Shown: piece by piece, positions 13,801 to 25,800 of the stretch
Layout of the letters: each line of letters starts with the position of its first letter
Numbering within the stretch: the first letter of the stretch is position 1
Assembly: GCA_026545225.1 (NCBI GenBank)
Contig: CM048851.1
Location: forward strand, 30,503,956-30,567,955
Length of the DNA stretch: 64,000 nucleotides
From: Cornus controversa
Lineage: Eukaryota > Streptophyta > Magnoliopsida > Cornales > Cornaceae
Direction: 5' to 3'
Translations under genes and position numbers: made by a program
Notes under the pieces: model-generated
Told to the model about the DNA's origin: nothing
Databases searched by the model: none
What the model saw: only the letters and a program-made list of their open reading frames with translations

Positions 13801-16800
13801 TTTAATGGGCCTAATTTACATGGCCTAAGTTTATAGCTCATCTGCTCATGAACGTGTTCACAAACAAACGAGCCGAGCATAGGGATGTTTGAGCTTGACT
13901 CGTTTAATAAACGAGCCTAAGAATTCTGTTTGAGCTTGGTTCATTTACTAATCAAACTAACATGAACCGAGCCCTTATCGAGTTGAGCCCTAGTTGGTCG
14001 TCGAAAGCTTGGTTCATTTGCTGCCCTAGTTGTGGGATGTGCAGTTTGGGAATCCTTTCAAGATTGGGAGCTGGGAGATGTGTGTGAGCTTTTGGCTCTA
14101 TTGTATTTGGGGGGGGGAATGGCAGGCCTTCTTTTCCTTAGAAGGCAGTGCGGCATACTAGAACACACCTCAAGGTTGCATTTTTGGGATGGATAGCGAT
14201 GCTTGGGAGGATTCTGATGATCGATAATCTAGGAGAAGGCGGCATATTATTATCGTCAATTGGTGTTGTATGTGCAAGAGTGGGGAGGTGTTAATGAGTG
14301 ACCCTTCTTTTGCTTTGCCTAGTGGTGAGGGATAGTTGGGCCATGATCTTTGCTTTATTTGGAGTTCAGTGGGTCATGTCGGAATCCGAAAGTGCATGCT
14401 TGAGGCTTGTGTGGAGGCAAGCCTGTTATGCTTGGAGGGGGATGCCCCTTTGTTTTTGGTGGGGCTTGTGGCGGGAGCGGAACAGGTGGTCTTTTGATGG
14501 GGAGGAGGTTTTGAATTGGGTGTTGAATTTCTTTATACCGAGTTATTTATTCTTTTGGGTATAGGGGTCTAATTGTAAATCTGTGGGAGATTTAGTTGAT
14601 TTTGTGGCCACGTTGTGGGCGTCTTGCCCTTGTGTAGTTTCTTGGGATGCGCTCTCCTTTTGAGTGCCTTTTAATGAAACTTTACTTGTAAAAAAAAAAA
14701 AAAAAACTTAATTTAGTTTTCAATGTTTTCCAAAAAATAAAATATAACATGAAGAATCCTGCTTTACAAAAATTGAACTCCTCATTTTTTAGTATTCTTT
14801 TTCTTTTTTTTTTGGATAATAAACAAGAAATTTTATTAGGGAAGAAGAGTAATACATAGAAAAGAAGAATGGGGAATTCTTCAAGCATGAAAGGAGAAAA
14901 AGAGAGCAATTCACTAAAAAAACAAAGTCTTATTACGAAGCTTTGGAAGAGAGTTATGAAACAACGCGATGGCGTGAAATCACATTATCGTGCAATTAAT
15001 TTGGATTTATACTAGAGAGGTTGACAGTTGAAATGCTTGGAGAGGCTGTACAGTGGGTGGGTTCCCAAGCCTGTGACTTTTGGAGGGTGACACCTTTGTG
15101 TGTTTGGTGGTGCTTTGTGGAGGGAGCGGAATATGAGATCTTTTGATGGCGAGGAGACTCCTATTGGGATGCCAAAATTCTCTATTTTTAGCTCCCTCTT
15201 TTTTGGGTCTTGGGGAGGAATTGTAAATTTATATAGTTGCTTTTTTTGGATACTTTGAGGGTCTAGGGGCCCCATTTGGCTCTTGTGTAGCTTTTGCGGG
15301 TTGCGATCCCCGTTTGAATGCTTTTTAATACAATCTTATAAAAAAATAAATTATTAAGGAGATTAGTGCAAAGATATATAGAGAAAAAAGAAATATTTCA
15401 TGTGATTTTTATAGATTTGGAGGAAGCCTACAATATGATCCCTATAGAGATATAATATGGTGTAATTTAGAAAATAAAAGATTTAAAATAAATTTATTGA
15501 CATACTAAAGGATATACATGATGAAACTATGACCATTATAAGAACAACTGATGGGGAAACAAGAGAATTTCTAATTACTGTAGGTCTACATCAAGGATCA
15601 ACATTAAGTTTATATCTTTCTTACACGGTAATGGATTATCTTTTTAAGAAAAAAAAAATCTAACCCAACACATTCCGGATGAGACTCCATGGTGTATGCT
15701 ATTTGCTGACAAACAAGTGCTAAATTGAAGGTTTGGAGAAAAGCTCTAGCATCAAGATCATCATCATTCTTGCCTTATTCCCATAAGAATGGGGTCGGCC
15801 ACATGAATTCACTTTCTCCATTTTTTTCTATTAGTCGCCATTTCACCTAATATGTTTAACTTTTTAAATTTTTTTTCTGATAATTTCATCCCATATTATT
15901 TTAGGTTGCCCTCTCCGCCTCTTGCTTTCTATAGATACTAATTTTCCTCTTCTTATCAGTGCATTTATAGGACTCCGTTGTATGCGTTCAAACCATCTAA
16001 GTTTACTCTCTCTTATTTTCTCATTGATAGGTGTCACTCCTAATTTTTCTCTTACACTTTCATTATTGACCCTATTTCTTCTAGTCACTCCAACCATTCA
16101 TCTTAGCATTCTCATTTCTGCAACATGAATGCGTTGTTCTTGTTTCTTTTTTAAAGCCCAACACTTCACTCCATATTGCATAGTTGGTCTAATAATGGTC
16201 CTATAAAAATTTTCTTATAACCTATGTAAGAGAAACAGGAAAAAAATTTGATTATATGGAATATAACTTTAGTAAAACTAGAAATAGAAGTAGGGATTGT
16301 GGGTCATGTGATATCAAAAAATTGAACATTTTTATTTCTTAGGCTGATTATGCACAAAGAGGGATAAATTAGAGAAGATGTTAATTTGTAGAATTAAAGT
16401 ATGATGGGTTAAATGGAAGAGTTCGTCTGGCATATTGTGTGATTGACCTATACCTCTGATATTGAAAGGTAAATCTAATAAAACAGTTATTTGTTATTAG
16501 TTAAGTCGTACTCTACAGAACAAAGTGTTGGATGGCTGAGTAACAATGTATTCATAAGGGTGTGTTGTAGAAATGCGAATATTTTGATGTGGATGTGGGT
16601 TGACAAAGAAAAGGATAAAGTTAAAAATGACACATTCTTGAGATGGTTAAAATAGCACCTATTGGAGACAAGATGATAGAGAACCCATTGAGATGGTTTG
16701 GCTATGTCATCAACATTTGCACCGGTTAGGAAAAGGTAGTGGTCCTTATTGATGGTAATGCTGGGGAAAGGGGAAGACTAAAACTAATATGGTTTGGTAG

Positions 16801-19800
16801 TTAGGAAAAATATGATAGCATATGGTTCAATTGAGACCGTTGGATAATATGTTTATAATATCATTATAGGAGTGATTTAAGCCTTGATAGAATATTGATA
16901 GGAGTGGTTTATGGGATTGATTTTCGGAATCCTCCATCCATGTATTTTCCATATTTGTCACTTTGTACTATTTCACCTATAAATAGAGGTGGTAATTGTA
17001 AACAAAACTAAGAGAGAATATAGTGAAAGTGATGTAGCCCTTTAGGCTTTGTGTGCCGTGGATGTAGGCCGTAGTGGCCGAATCACATTATTTTCTTGTG
17101 TTCTTGTTTAAATTTTCTCTTCAATTTTATTGTTCTTTATCAACAGAGACTATGACTTTACATAGAGCGGAAGGGCGAAACAGGATTCGATATCCAGCCC
17201 AAATTGTTCTGAAAAAGGCTTTATTTAGTTGAGTTGAAAAACATGACAACCCCTACAATCCTAAACTTGATACCCCTAAGTGCCACAAGGAAGCTCAGGG
17301 GGGTAAAAGTGGCGCCTTACAGGTATCATAGAGGAAGCTCTCTTTGTAGTTAAGAAACCAGCCGGATCATTGGTTGATTTATGAATTCATCTGATCTTTG
17401 CCTGCAAAAAGTCGTGAAAATATCCGGGATTTCTCATGAAGTAACCATAATGCTTTGAACCCAAAGATCAAGACCTCACCCAACCAACAACTACTATTAG
17501 ACAATACCTAAGACCCATTGAGGAAACTTCCCTCAGGCCTTCCTTGACGAATAAAGCTACTATCTTAATAGTAAACTGGGAACCAGCCAATCCAAAGAAT
17601 AGAATAATAGTGCTTCTGACACATCTCTGAGCATGCCTTTTATACTAGTTTCGCCCATGTTCCTATGGGAACATCGATCAAATTAAACTTAAAGCACCCC
17701 ATAGGTGGGTGTTTTCACGACGAATAAGCAACCATCGTGTAGTGAGATACTTTTAAAAGCAATATAAGATAAGAACCTCTCACAAACGTGTTTTGTAGAC
17801 ACCACTACCGGAAAATCCTTCTTGGTCCAAGCCAGCCAAATAAGGGCCGCCATAGTGCAAGCTCAAACAGTTTTGACTCTCACTTGTGCCAAATCCTCCA
17901 GGGGAAGTCTCAAGAGGGATCTTGATAAAGAAAAGAGCCTATGCTATATCCCAAAAGGGACGGATCAATGAAGGAAAATGTGTCTTCTCTCTTCTACTCG
18001 TTTTGCATGTAACAGGCAAGTTTGGTTTTAGGCTTCATGAGGTCTCTTAGCTTGGAGCAACTCATTCGTACTTATAGATTGGGAACAACTGACCAAACTG
18101 AGGCCTGTGCTTTAGGAGGTGCCTCAATTTTCTGAATTGTTTAAGCTGCCGGAAGGGGGTAGAGCTATCTTTATTCAGGAGGAATTTGAGTAAACAAGAG
18201 TTCTCTACGTACTCCTTTTAATACCCTTACCTACTGCCTACCATTTTGTGACTGCTTACGTTGTAAACTTATATATTGCTCTTTTAGTTGATTCTATATC
18301 ATTATTGAAAATTTTATATTCTAATTTTGAGATATGTAGATTTAGCAGTATGTTCCCTTGTTTTGCAAAGTAGTCATCTTATGTTTTTGTTTCTGGCCCT
18401 GTTTGGTGAAGCATAATCCAAATATTATCCCTTTATTTTTCCATCTGAGTTTAAAATTAAAATAATGACTATTATAGTATATTAATTTGATTTTAAAATG
18501 CAGGGTTGCTCACAATCGTCGCACATCTTCGCCAATAATATATCTAGCACAGGTACTTCAGTACACATGGAACTCGGTGAGCTAAATTTGCATATGGCTG
18601 ATGAGTATCAAGAATGTTTAAAAGAAAGCCTGTTTGATGTGGAAACAAATATGGGCTCCTTGGTGCATATTGCAAAGATTGGCCTTGATTGGGGCAAAAA
18701 AGATCTTCAAGAAGATGATCCTAAATGTAAATCGGTTCTCTCTGTTGATGTAACTGGCATGGGTGCTTATTTGACATTCAAGCGTGTCGAATCATTAATA
18801 TCAACTGCTTTCTCCTTTAAAGCTTTATTTAAAAATCTATCTGCTTCTGGTAAAAGACCACCGCAAAACCGGGGAGGGCGTTCATCTAAACCATCAGGTA
18901 AAGGGACTCAACTAATAAAACTTAATCTTGAACGGTGTTCTCTAAATTTCTGTGGTGATGTGGGCTTGGAGAACACAGTTGTTGCTGACCCCAAACGCGT
19001 GAATTATGGATCGCAAGGTGGTCAAGTTATAATTAATGTCTCTGCTGATGGGACTCCACGCAGTGCAAACATAATGTCCACAATTTCCGATGACTGCAAG
19101 AAGTTGAAATATTCTGTATCAATCGACATTTTCCATTTTAGCATGTGTGTGAACAAGGAGAAACAGTCCACACAGTTGGAGCTTGAAAGAGCCAGATCTA
19201 CATATCAAGAATACTTGGAAGACAATAGACATGGCACAAAAGTGGGATTGTTTGACGTGAAAAATGCAAAGTTTGTTCGCCGATCTGGTGGTCTTAAAGA
19301 GGTTGCTGTCTGCTCTCTTTTCAGTGCCACTGATATTACAGTCAGGTGGGAGCCTGATGTGCATATAGCATTATTTGAACTTGTGCTGCACTTAAAGTTA
19401 CTTGTACACAGTCAGAAGCTTCGGGAACTTGATAATGAATATATGGAAGACATCTCTAGAGCGAGAGATATTGAGCAGAAGAAAGCAATGTCTCCAGAAT
19501 CTCTACCTGTTGAGAAACAACACAAGAAAAGGGAATCTATTTTTGCTATTGATGTGGAAATGCTTAATATATCTGCCGAGGTTGGGGATGGGGTTGAAGC
19601 AACGGTTCAGGTTCAATCAATTTTTTCTGAAAATGCTCGAATAGGAGTACTTCTTGAAGGACTTTTGCTTAGTTTCAATGGAGCAAGAGTATTTCGAAGT
19701 AGTCGGATTCAAATTTCTCGCATTCCTGTTGCCCCTAGTAGTTCAGCTGATGCAAGATTTGAGGCAGCCACCACATGGGACTGGGTAATTCGAGGCCTTG

Positions 19801-22800
19801 ATGTCCATATATGCATGCCATATAGGTTGGAGTTGCGGGCCCTTGATGATTCTATTGAGGATATGTTGCGAGCTTTGAAGCTTGTCACTGCTGTTAAAAC
19901 TAAACTTATATTTCCAATAAGAAAAGAAAGTTCAAAACCTAAAAAGCCGACTTCAACAAAATTTGGATGTGTAAAATTTTGTATACGGAAACTAACTGTT
20001 GACATTGAGGAAGAACCGATACAGGGATGGCTTGATGAACACTATCAGCTGATGAAGAATGAGGCTTGTGAATTAGCTGTCAGGCTGAAATTTCTTGATG
20101 AGCTTGTTTCCAGAGGCAATCAATGTACAGGATCTGCTGAAACAAATGGTTCTACTCATGAAGGTAAGATTCATTATAACGGGGATGAGATTGATGTGCA
20201 AGATGCATCAGCTATTCACAAAATGCAAGATGAGATTAATAAGCTGTCATTCCAGTCATATTACCAGGCATGCCAGAAGCTTAAACCATCAGAAGGATCA
20301 GGTGCTTGTAGGGAGGGGTTTCAGGCTGGTTTCAAGCCTAGCACAGACCGAACTTCTCTTCTTTCTCTTTATGCTACTGAGTTTGATGTAAGCTTGACAA
20401 GGATTGAAGGTGGCGATGCTGGGATGATAGAGCTTCTACATAAGCTTGATCCTGTCTGTCAAGAATATAAAATACCATTTTCTCGGCTGTATGGGAGTAA
20501 TATTCTTTTGCATACAGGATCTCTCGTTGCTGAGTTAAGAAATTACACGTGTCCACTTCTTTCTGCAACTTCTGGTAGATGTGAAGGTCGTATTATTCTA
20601 GCTCAGCAGGTAGGTCAAAGCTGCCTTTATTAACATTTTCACTCTTCATCCTTTTTCTATCTTCTTTTAATTCTTCTTTCCAATGTGTGCCCATTTTCCT
20701 TGTCTAGAGTTCCTCATATTGTGATTTTTGTAGAAGTACCAGAAAAACACTTGCAATTATTACGTCAATCAGAAAGTCCCATAAGCATAAAATTCAGAAG
20801 AAGAAACTTTAAGAAAAATCCAATTTACCAACTGCTGTTGCCACCGGTTCCGAAATCCTGCTTCCAGCTGTTACTACTCCTATTACATGTAAATGGCAAT
20901 TTATTTGAATGACTAAAATGCTCTAAAGCAATGGCGAACCACCCATGGAAGGGTTCCCAATTTCACATCCTAACTAGTTCACTTAAAGTCTGCCTTTCAT
21001 TCTTGTCCTTTAAATTGACAAACAATGACAGTGACTGGTGTTGGCAGACGGACTGCTGTAATCAAAGTCTCTGTTTGTGTGTCAGTTTCTCTGTTTCTCT
21101 CTCTTTCAAGCACCTAGCTTCTCTTACCCGAACAGTATTGCCTATGAAAATTTTCATAAGCACAACATGAACAGCATAATTAGACGGTCAGCAACTAGGT
21201 TCTCACTTTCTATTTCTTCTCTAAAATAGTTATATATATGTGTCTCCATGTCTTCAGATCCCTGTGTCTGCTGAAATCACTTTGTTTGAATGCCTGAAAA
21301 TAGACTGTACAAGAAAAAGGGAAAAGAGTTCCTGCATTTTAATTCAGGATAGGCTATGGATTTAATGTGGCCCTTTTATCTTGCTGGTAATCTATTAACT
21401 GAAGCTACACACATGCTAGGATCTCCATGATCAATGTGTATGGAAAAATCTCAGACTTCGATGCCATGATCAAGCACTTGGAAATTGGGATTATCATATT
21501 GTCTTGTTCGTACATCATTTGATGTAGTAATCATACACTCTAGATGAACTAATCTAAGAGAGAAGGAAATAAACTACGATAACCTCTAGAGCTCAAACTA
21601 AGCTACTCTCGATCAAGTGAAAGCTTTAATAGTTCTATTCGAAACAAAAGGAATTCTTAATTATTTGTCTCTGGAGGCTTCATAGATTGGGTTTTTTTTT
21701 CTTTTTCTTTTTACTTAATTTTCTTTTGGTATATAAGTCATGACTATGGACTTCTTGATATAAGTGTGATTAAATGGTTCAAGCTTAATTGCAGGCAACA
21801 TGTTTTCAGCCCCAAATCTCCCAAGATGTCTTCATTGGGAGATGGAGGAAGGTGCGGATGCTTCGGTCAGCCAGTGGCACAACTCCGCCAATCAAAACAT
21901 ACTCAGATTTGCCCTTACATTTTCAGAAAGCAGAAATTTCCTATGGAGTGGGTTTTGAACCAGTTTTTACCGATATCAGCTATGCTTTTACTGTGGCTCT
22001 TCGCAGGGCTAATCTAAGTGTTCGGAACCCTAATGCTTCAGTTCAGGTGCCAAAAAAGGAAAAGAGTTTACCATGGTGGGACGAGATGAGAAACTATATT
22101 CATGGGAATATAACCTTATTTATGTCTGAAACCAGAATTAATATTCTTGCTACTACTGATCCTTATGAAAAGTGTGATAAACTTCAAATTAATTCTGGTC
22201 ACATGGAAATTCATCAGTCAGATGGTCGTATTTATGTTTCTGCGAGGGATTTCAAGATTTTTTTGAGCAGTTTGGAGAGTTTGCAAACCAATTGCAGCTT
22301 AAAGCTTCCTGGTGGTGTGTCTGGTGCTTTCCTAGAGGCTCCATCCTTTACTTCTGAAGTTACAATGGAATGGGAATGTGATTCTGGCAATCCAATGAAT
22401 CATTTTTTGTTTGCACTTCCCAATGAAGGTGTACCTCGGGAAAAAGTTTTTGATCCCTTTAGATCTACTTCTCTCTCTCTGCGATTGAACTTCTTACTCA
22501 GACCACCCTCTCTTCCACCATGTGAGAATCAATCACAATCCTCCACTATGAGAGATAATGCTGTCCTGGATGGATCTGTTTATGACCCTCAATTTAAGTC
22601 TGAGAGTATTTTAATTAATTCACCAACCGTGAATGTTGGTGCTCACGATTTAGCATGGTTAATAAAATTCTGGAACATGAATTACATTCCTCCTCATAAA
22701 TTGCGCACCTTTTCTCGGTGGCCACGTTTTGGAGTTCCAAGAATTCCCAGATCAGGCAATTTGTCACTAGACAGGGTGATGACAGAATTTATGTTTCGCA

Positions 22801-25800
22801 TTGATGCAACCCCAACCTGTATAAGGCATATGCCTTTAGATGATGATGATCCTGCTAAAGGACTGACATTTAAGATGTCAAAGATGAAATATGAGCTCTG
22901 TAATAGTCGGGGCAAACAAAAATATACATTTGAATCCAAGCGCGATCCTCTTGATCTCGTTTACCAGGGCATTGACCTTCACATGCCCAAGGCATATCTA
23001 AATAAGGAAGATAGCACAAGTGTAGCAAAAGTTGTTCAAATGACAAGGAAAAGTTCACAATCTGCATCCATGGACAGAGGTAAGAATGAAAAATGCAGCT
23101 ATATGAGCGGCTGTTCGGAGAAGCATCGTGATGATGGATTTCTGTTATCATCTGAATATTTTACGATCAGAAGGCAAGCACCAAAGGCTGACCCTGCAAG
23201 GTTATTAGCATGGCAAGAAGCTGGAAGAAAAAATCTTGAGATGACATATGTCAGGTCTGAGTTTGAGAATGGAAGTGAGAGTGACGATCATGCACGATCA
23301 GACCCAAGTGATGATGATGGGTATAATGTGGTAATAGCTGACAATTGTCAGCGGATTTTTGTTTATGGCCTCAAGCTTTTGTGGACTATTGAGAATAGAG
23401 ATGCTGTTTGGTCTTGGGTCGGTGGATTATCTAAGGCTTTTGAATCTCCAAAGCCTTCTCCTTCTCGGCAGTATGCGCAGAGGAAGTTGCTTGAGGAGAA
23501 CCAAGTAGTTGATAGAGCTAAAAGGCTTCAAGATGATATGTCAAACGCCCCTTCTTCCAGTTCCCCTTCTCAACAACATGCTGAGACTGCCCCTTCTTCC
23601 AGTTCCCCTTCTCAACAACATGTTGAGACTGCCCCTTCTTCCAGTTCCCCTTCTCAACAACATGTTGAGTCTTCCAGACCACTTTCACCTCCACCACATT
23701 CAATTCAAATAGAAAACTCAGCACCGGATGCAGTTGGTAAGTTTAAGTCATCATGAAAATTTCCTTGGAGACTTAAAATTTGGAATTTATTTAGTTTTTG
23801 AGGTGTTGTGTTGAGTAGATTTGTTTAACCAGTGACTTTCCAGCTATGTTACATGGACTCGGGTACGTGTGTCGGATACGGGTATGTATCCACGTGTCGG
23901 GCGTGTCAAATCTCCAAACAGGACACAGACACTGCTAAATATTTATTTTTATTTTTTTAGAGTAAAATAATATTTTTATGTAACATAGTGACCAATATAG
24001 GCATTTCACTCATTTGATGTAAATAATATAACAAAATGGAATTATTGGATATGTTTTTTAGTTGCATGTCCAACCAAAAGTGTTGGCCACGTATCCCATA
24101 CCCATCTCCGAATAATGTGTGTTGGACACGTATTTCACCTACTTTGGAAGTGTCCAAGTAACATAGCTTTCCAGGGGTGTAATTTCATTTTATGCAATGA
24201 ATTCCAGCATCAATGTAGTAGTAGTGATATCTATGGTGATCACAGTATTTAATTTTCTGCAAGCGTAATTTGTATAACCTAAGATTTCAGTTAAGGGTCC
24301 TTCTTTTGTTTTATCACCAGCAAAGAGTGAAAGCACTGATAATTCTGAGGAGGAGGGAACTCGTCATTTCATGGTGAATGTTATTGAGCCACAGTTCAAT
24401 CTTCACTCAGAAGAAGCCAATGTAAGTTGTAAAGAAAAATGCAGCATTAAAACTGAAATTTCTTCTGATTTTTTGAATTGGTCATAATTTAATATAGATC
24501 CATGATCCTCCGTTGATTTTTATCTTTTTCTTTTTCGCATTTTTAACTTTAGTTACATTGTGAACTTCCCATGTTGTACTAATGTTAATTGGAATCATTA
24601 TTAGGCTTCTACATTGATTTTCCCTTCATTAAACTTGCTTGCACAGCATCTTGTGAACATTTTCCCTTTACAGGTTTCTCCATTTCAATGAAACTTAATG
24701 TAAATTAAGATATACTCTACATCACAGTTAGAGGTTCAGAACAAAGAACTATTTGCATTTTGTTGTGCTGCTCCACTAGATTGGAAGGTTAAATGTTTTA
24801 AAAACACATGGGAAATGCTTAAACATCTGGAAACTTATTGTCATGCTTGGAAAAAAAAAACTCTTTGTATGTGAAGATAATCCTAGGAAAGCAGTGATTG
24901 ATTATCTTCTACACAAACATCCACACTAACTCTATTGTAAAATAAGAGGAACTATACTAATGCCAATTTGTAGGTTCTTCAAGATAATGCAAAAACTTAC
25001 AATATAAAAAGAGATTTAAAAAATCTAAAATTTAGTTAATATTGCAAACCTACATTGCTGGGATTATGGACAGCATTTAATCATTTTGATTTTATTCAAA
25101 TTTAACATTTACTTATTACACAATTTTGGATCATTAATTATAGAAACCGATATAAAACCGTTATAATTTCAAAAAGTTATTTTTATAAGAATGAACAAAC
25201 TGCAATATTCCATGGAAAGCACATTGTAAAGGAGATGGGCACCGCCAATTGCCCTGCACTTTCTTTCCTTTTGTGCTTTGCCTGAGACAGCGTTGAGTTT
25301 AGGATTGATTTCTAAAAGAGAAAATTCAGCATAACCTTCCATCCTCTTCATCTTGCTTTTGCCTTTCTCTTTCTTCTTTCTATTTTTTTATAATCTTCTT
25401 CTACTGAAATCTATTGTACTTTATGAGCTTTCTTGCTTTCAATCATTAAGAAACTTTTTACTTTTGATAAACTGTTATGTTCAAACAGTACGTGTTTCAG
25501 TTGAAACGAAGTCTAGATCAGTTGATGAAAGAAAGTATTTTGTTTCAGTGGAAACACGTTGTTTATTGTTCAAACATGCATTGGTCTTGGTAGGCTTCAA
25601 AAGGGAAATACATTGCCTGTTTCAGCAGAAAAGAATAAAGATTTTATTCCTTGGACAAGAATAATGTCATATTTGAGAAGTTGGCTGACCAACCACAAGA
25701 TATCTCCTGCCACTTCCCTAAGTTGAGGTGCAGAATTTTAATTCCAGTTGGGACGTGGTTGTCTGTGCTATACTTATTAAATATAATAAACAATAAATAA

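Larger units (their letters stand above)
11406..14706 (+). mobile_element. 5'-truncated L1-type LINE with reverse transcriptase remnants and poly(A)
   Basis: RT motifs appear in order over several frames: [18 protein letters not shown] (about 11755), [11 protein letters not shown] (about 11860), [20 protein letters not shown] (about 12035), [10 protein letters not shown] (about 12190, 12400), then LGLPLG-type and FLWG blocks, and the tail [14 protein letters not shown] (about 14470). It ends taatgaaactttacttg plus poly(A) at 14690-14706. Frameshifts, stops, a 208-bp internal duplication and a hAT insertion (13113-14028) inactivate it. Plant L1 family, sense to SABRE. Confidence 0.87.
15355..17234 (+). 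mobile_element. RTE-clade LINE fragment, + strand, with two nested insertions
   Basis: Degenerate RT reads [17 protein letters not shown] at about 15400-15450 (functional elements have …DLEKAYD.VPRE). C-terminal RTE blocks resume at 16230-16830 and end after the second insertion with [12 protein letters not shown] at 17155-17190. Stops are frequent. The copy is split by an opposite RTE piece (15750-16215) and by a solo LTR (16838-17145). Confidence 0.72.

Noticed and set aside
15864-16097. 77-codon minus-strand frame as a host gene
   Set aside because: Its sequence ([14 protein letters not shown]) is the C-terminal tail of an RTE LINE; it has no start context or introns.
18498-18503. ATG at 18498 as the start of a separate gene
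   Set aside because: The two codons ATG CAG are the intron end (acceptor cag). Exon 1633-1884 provides the upstream SABRE residues in phase.
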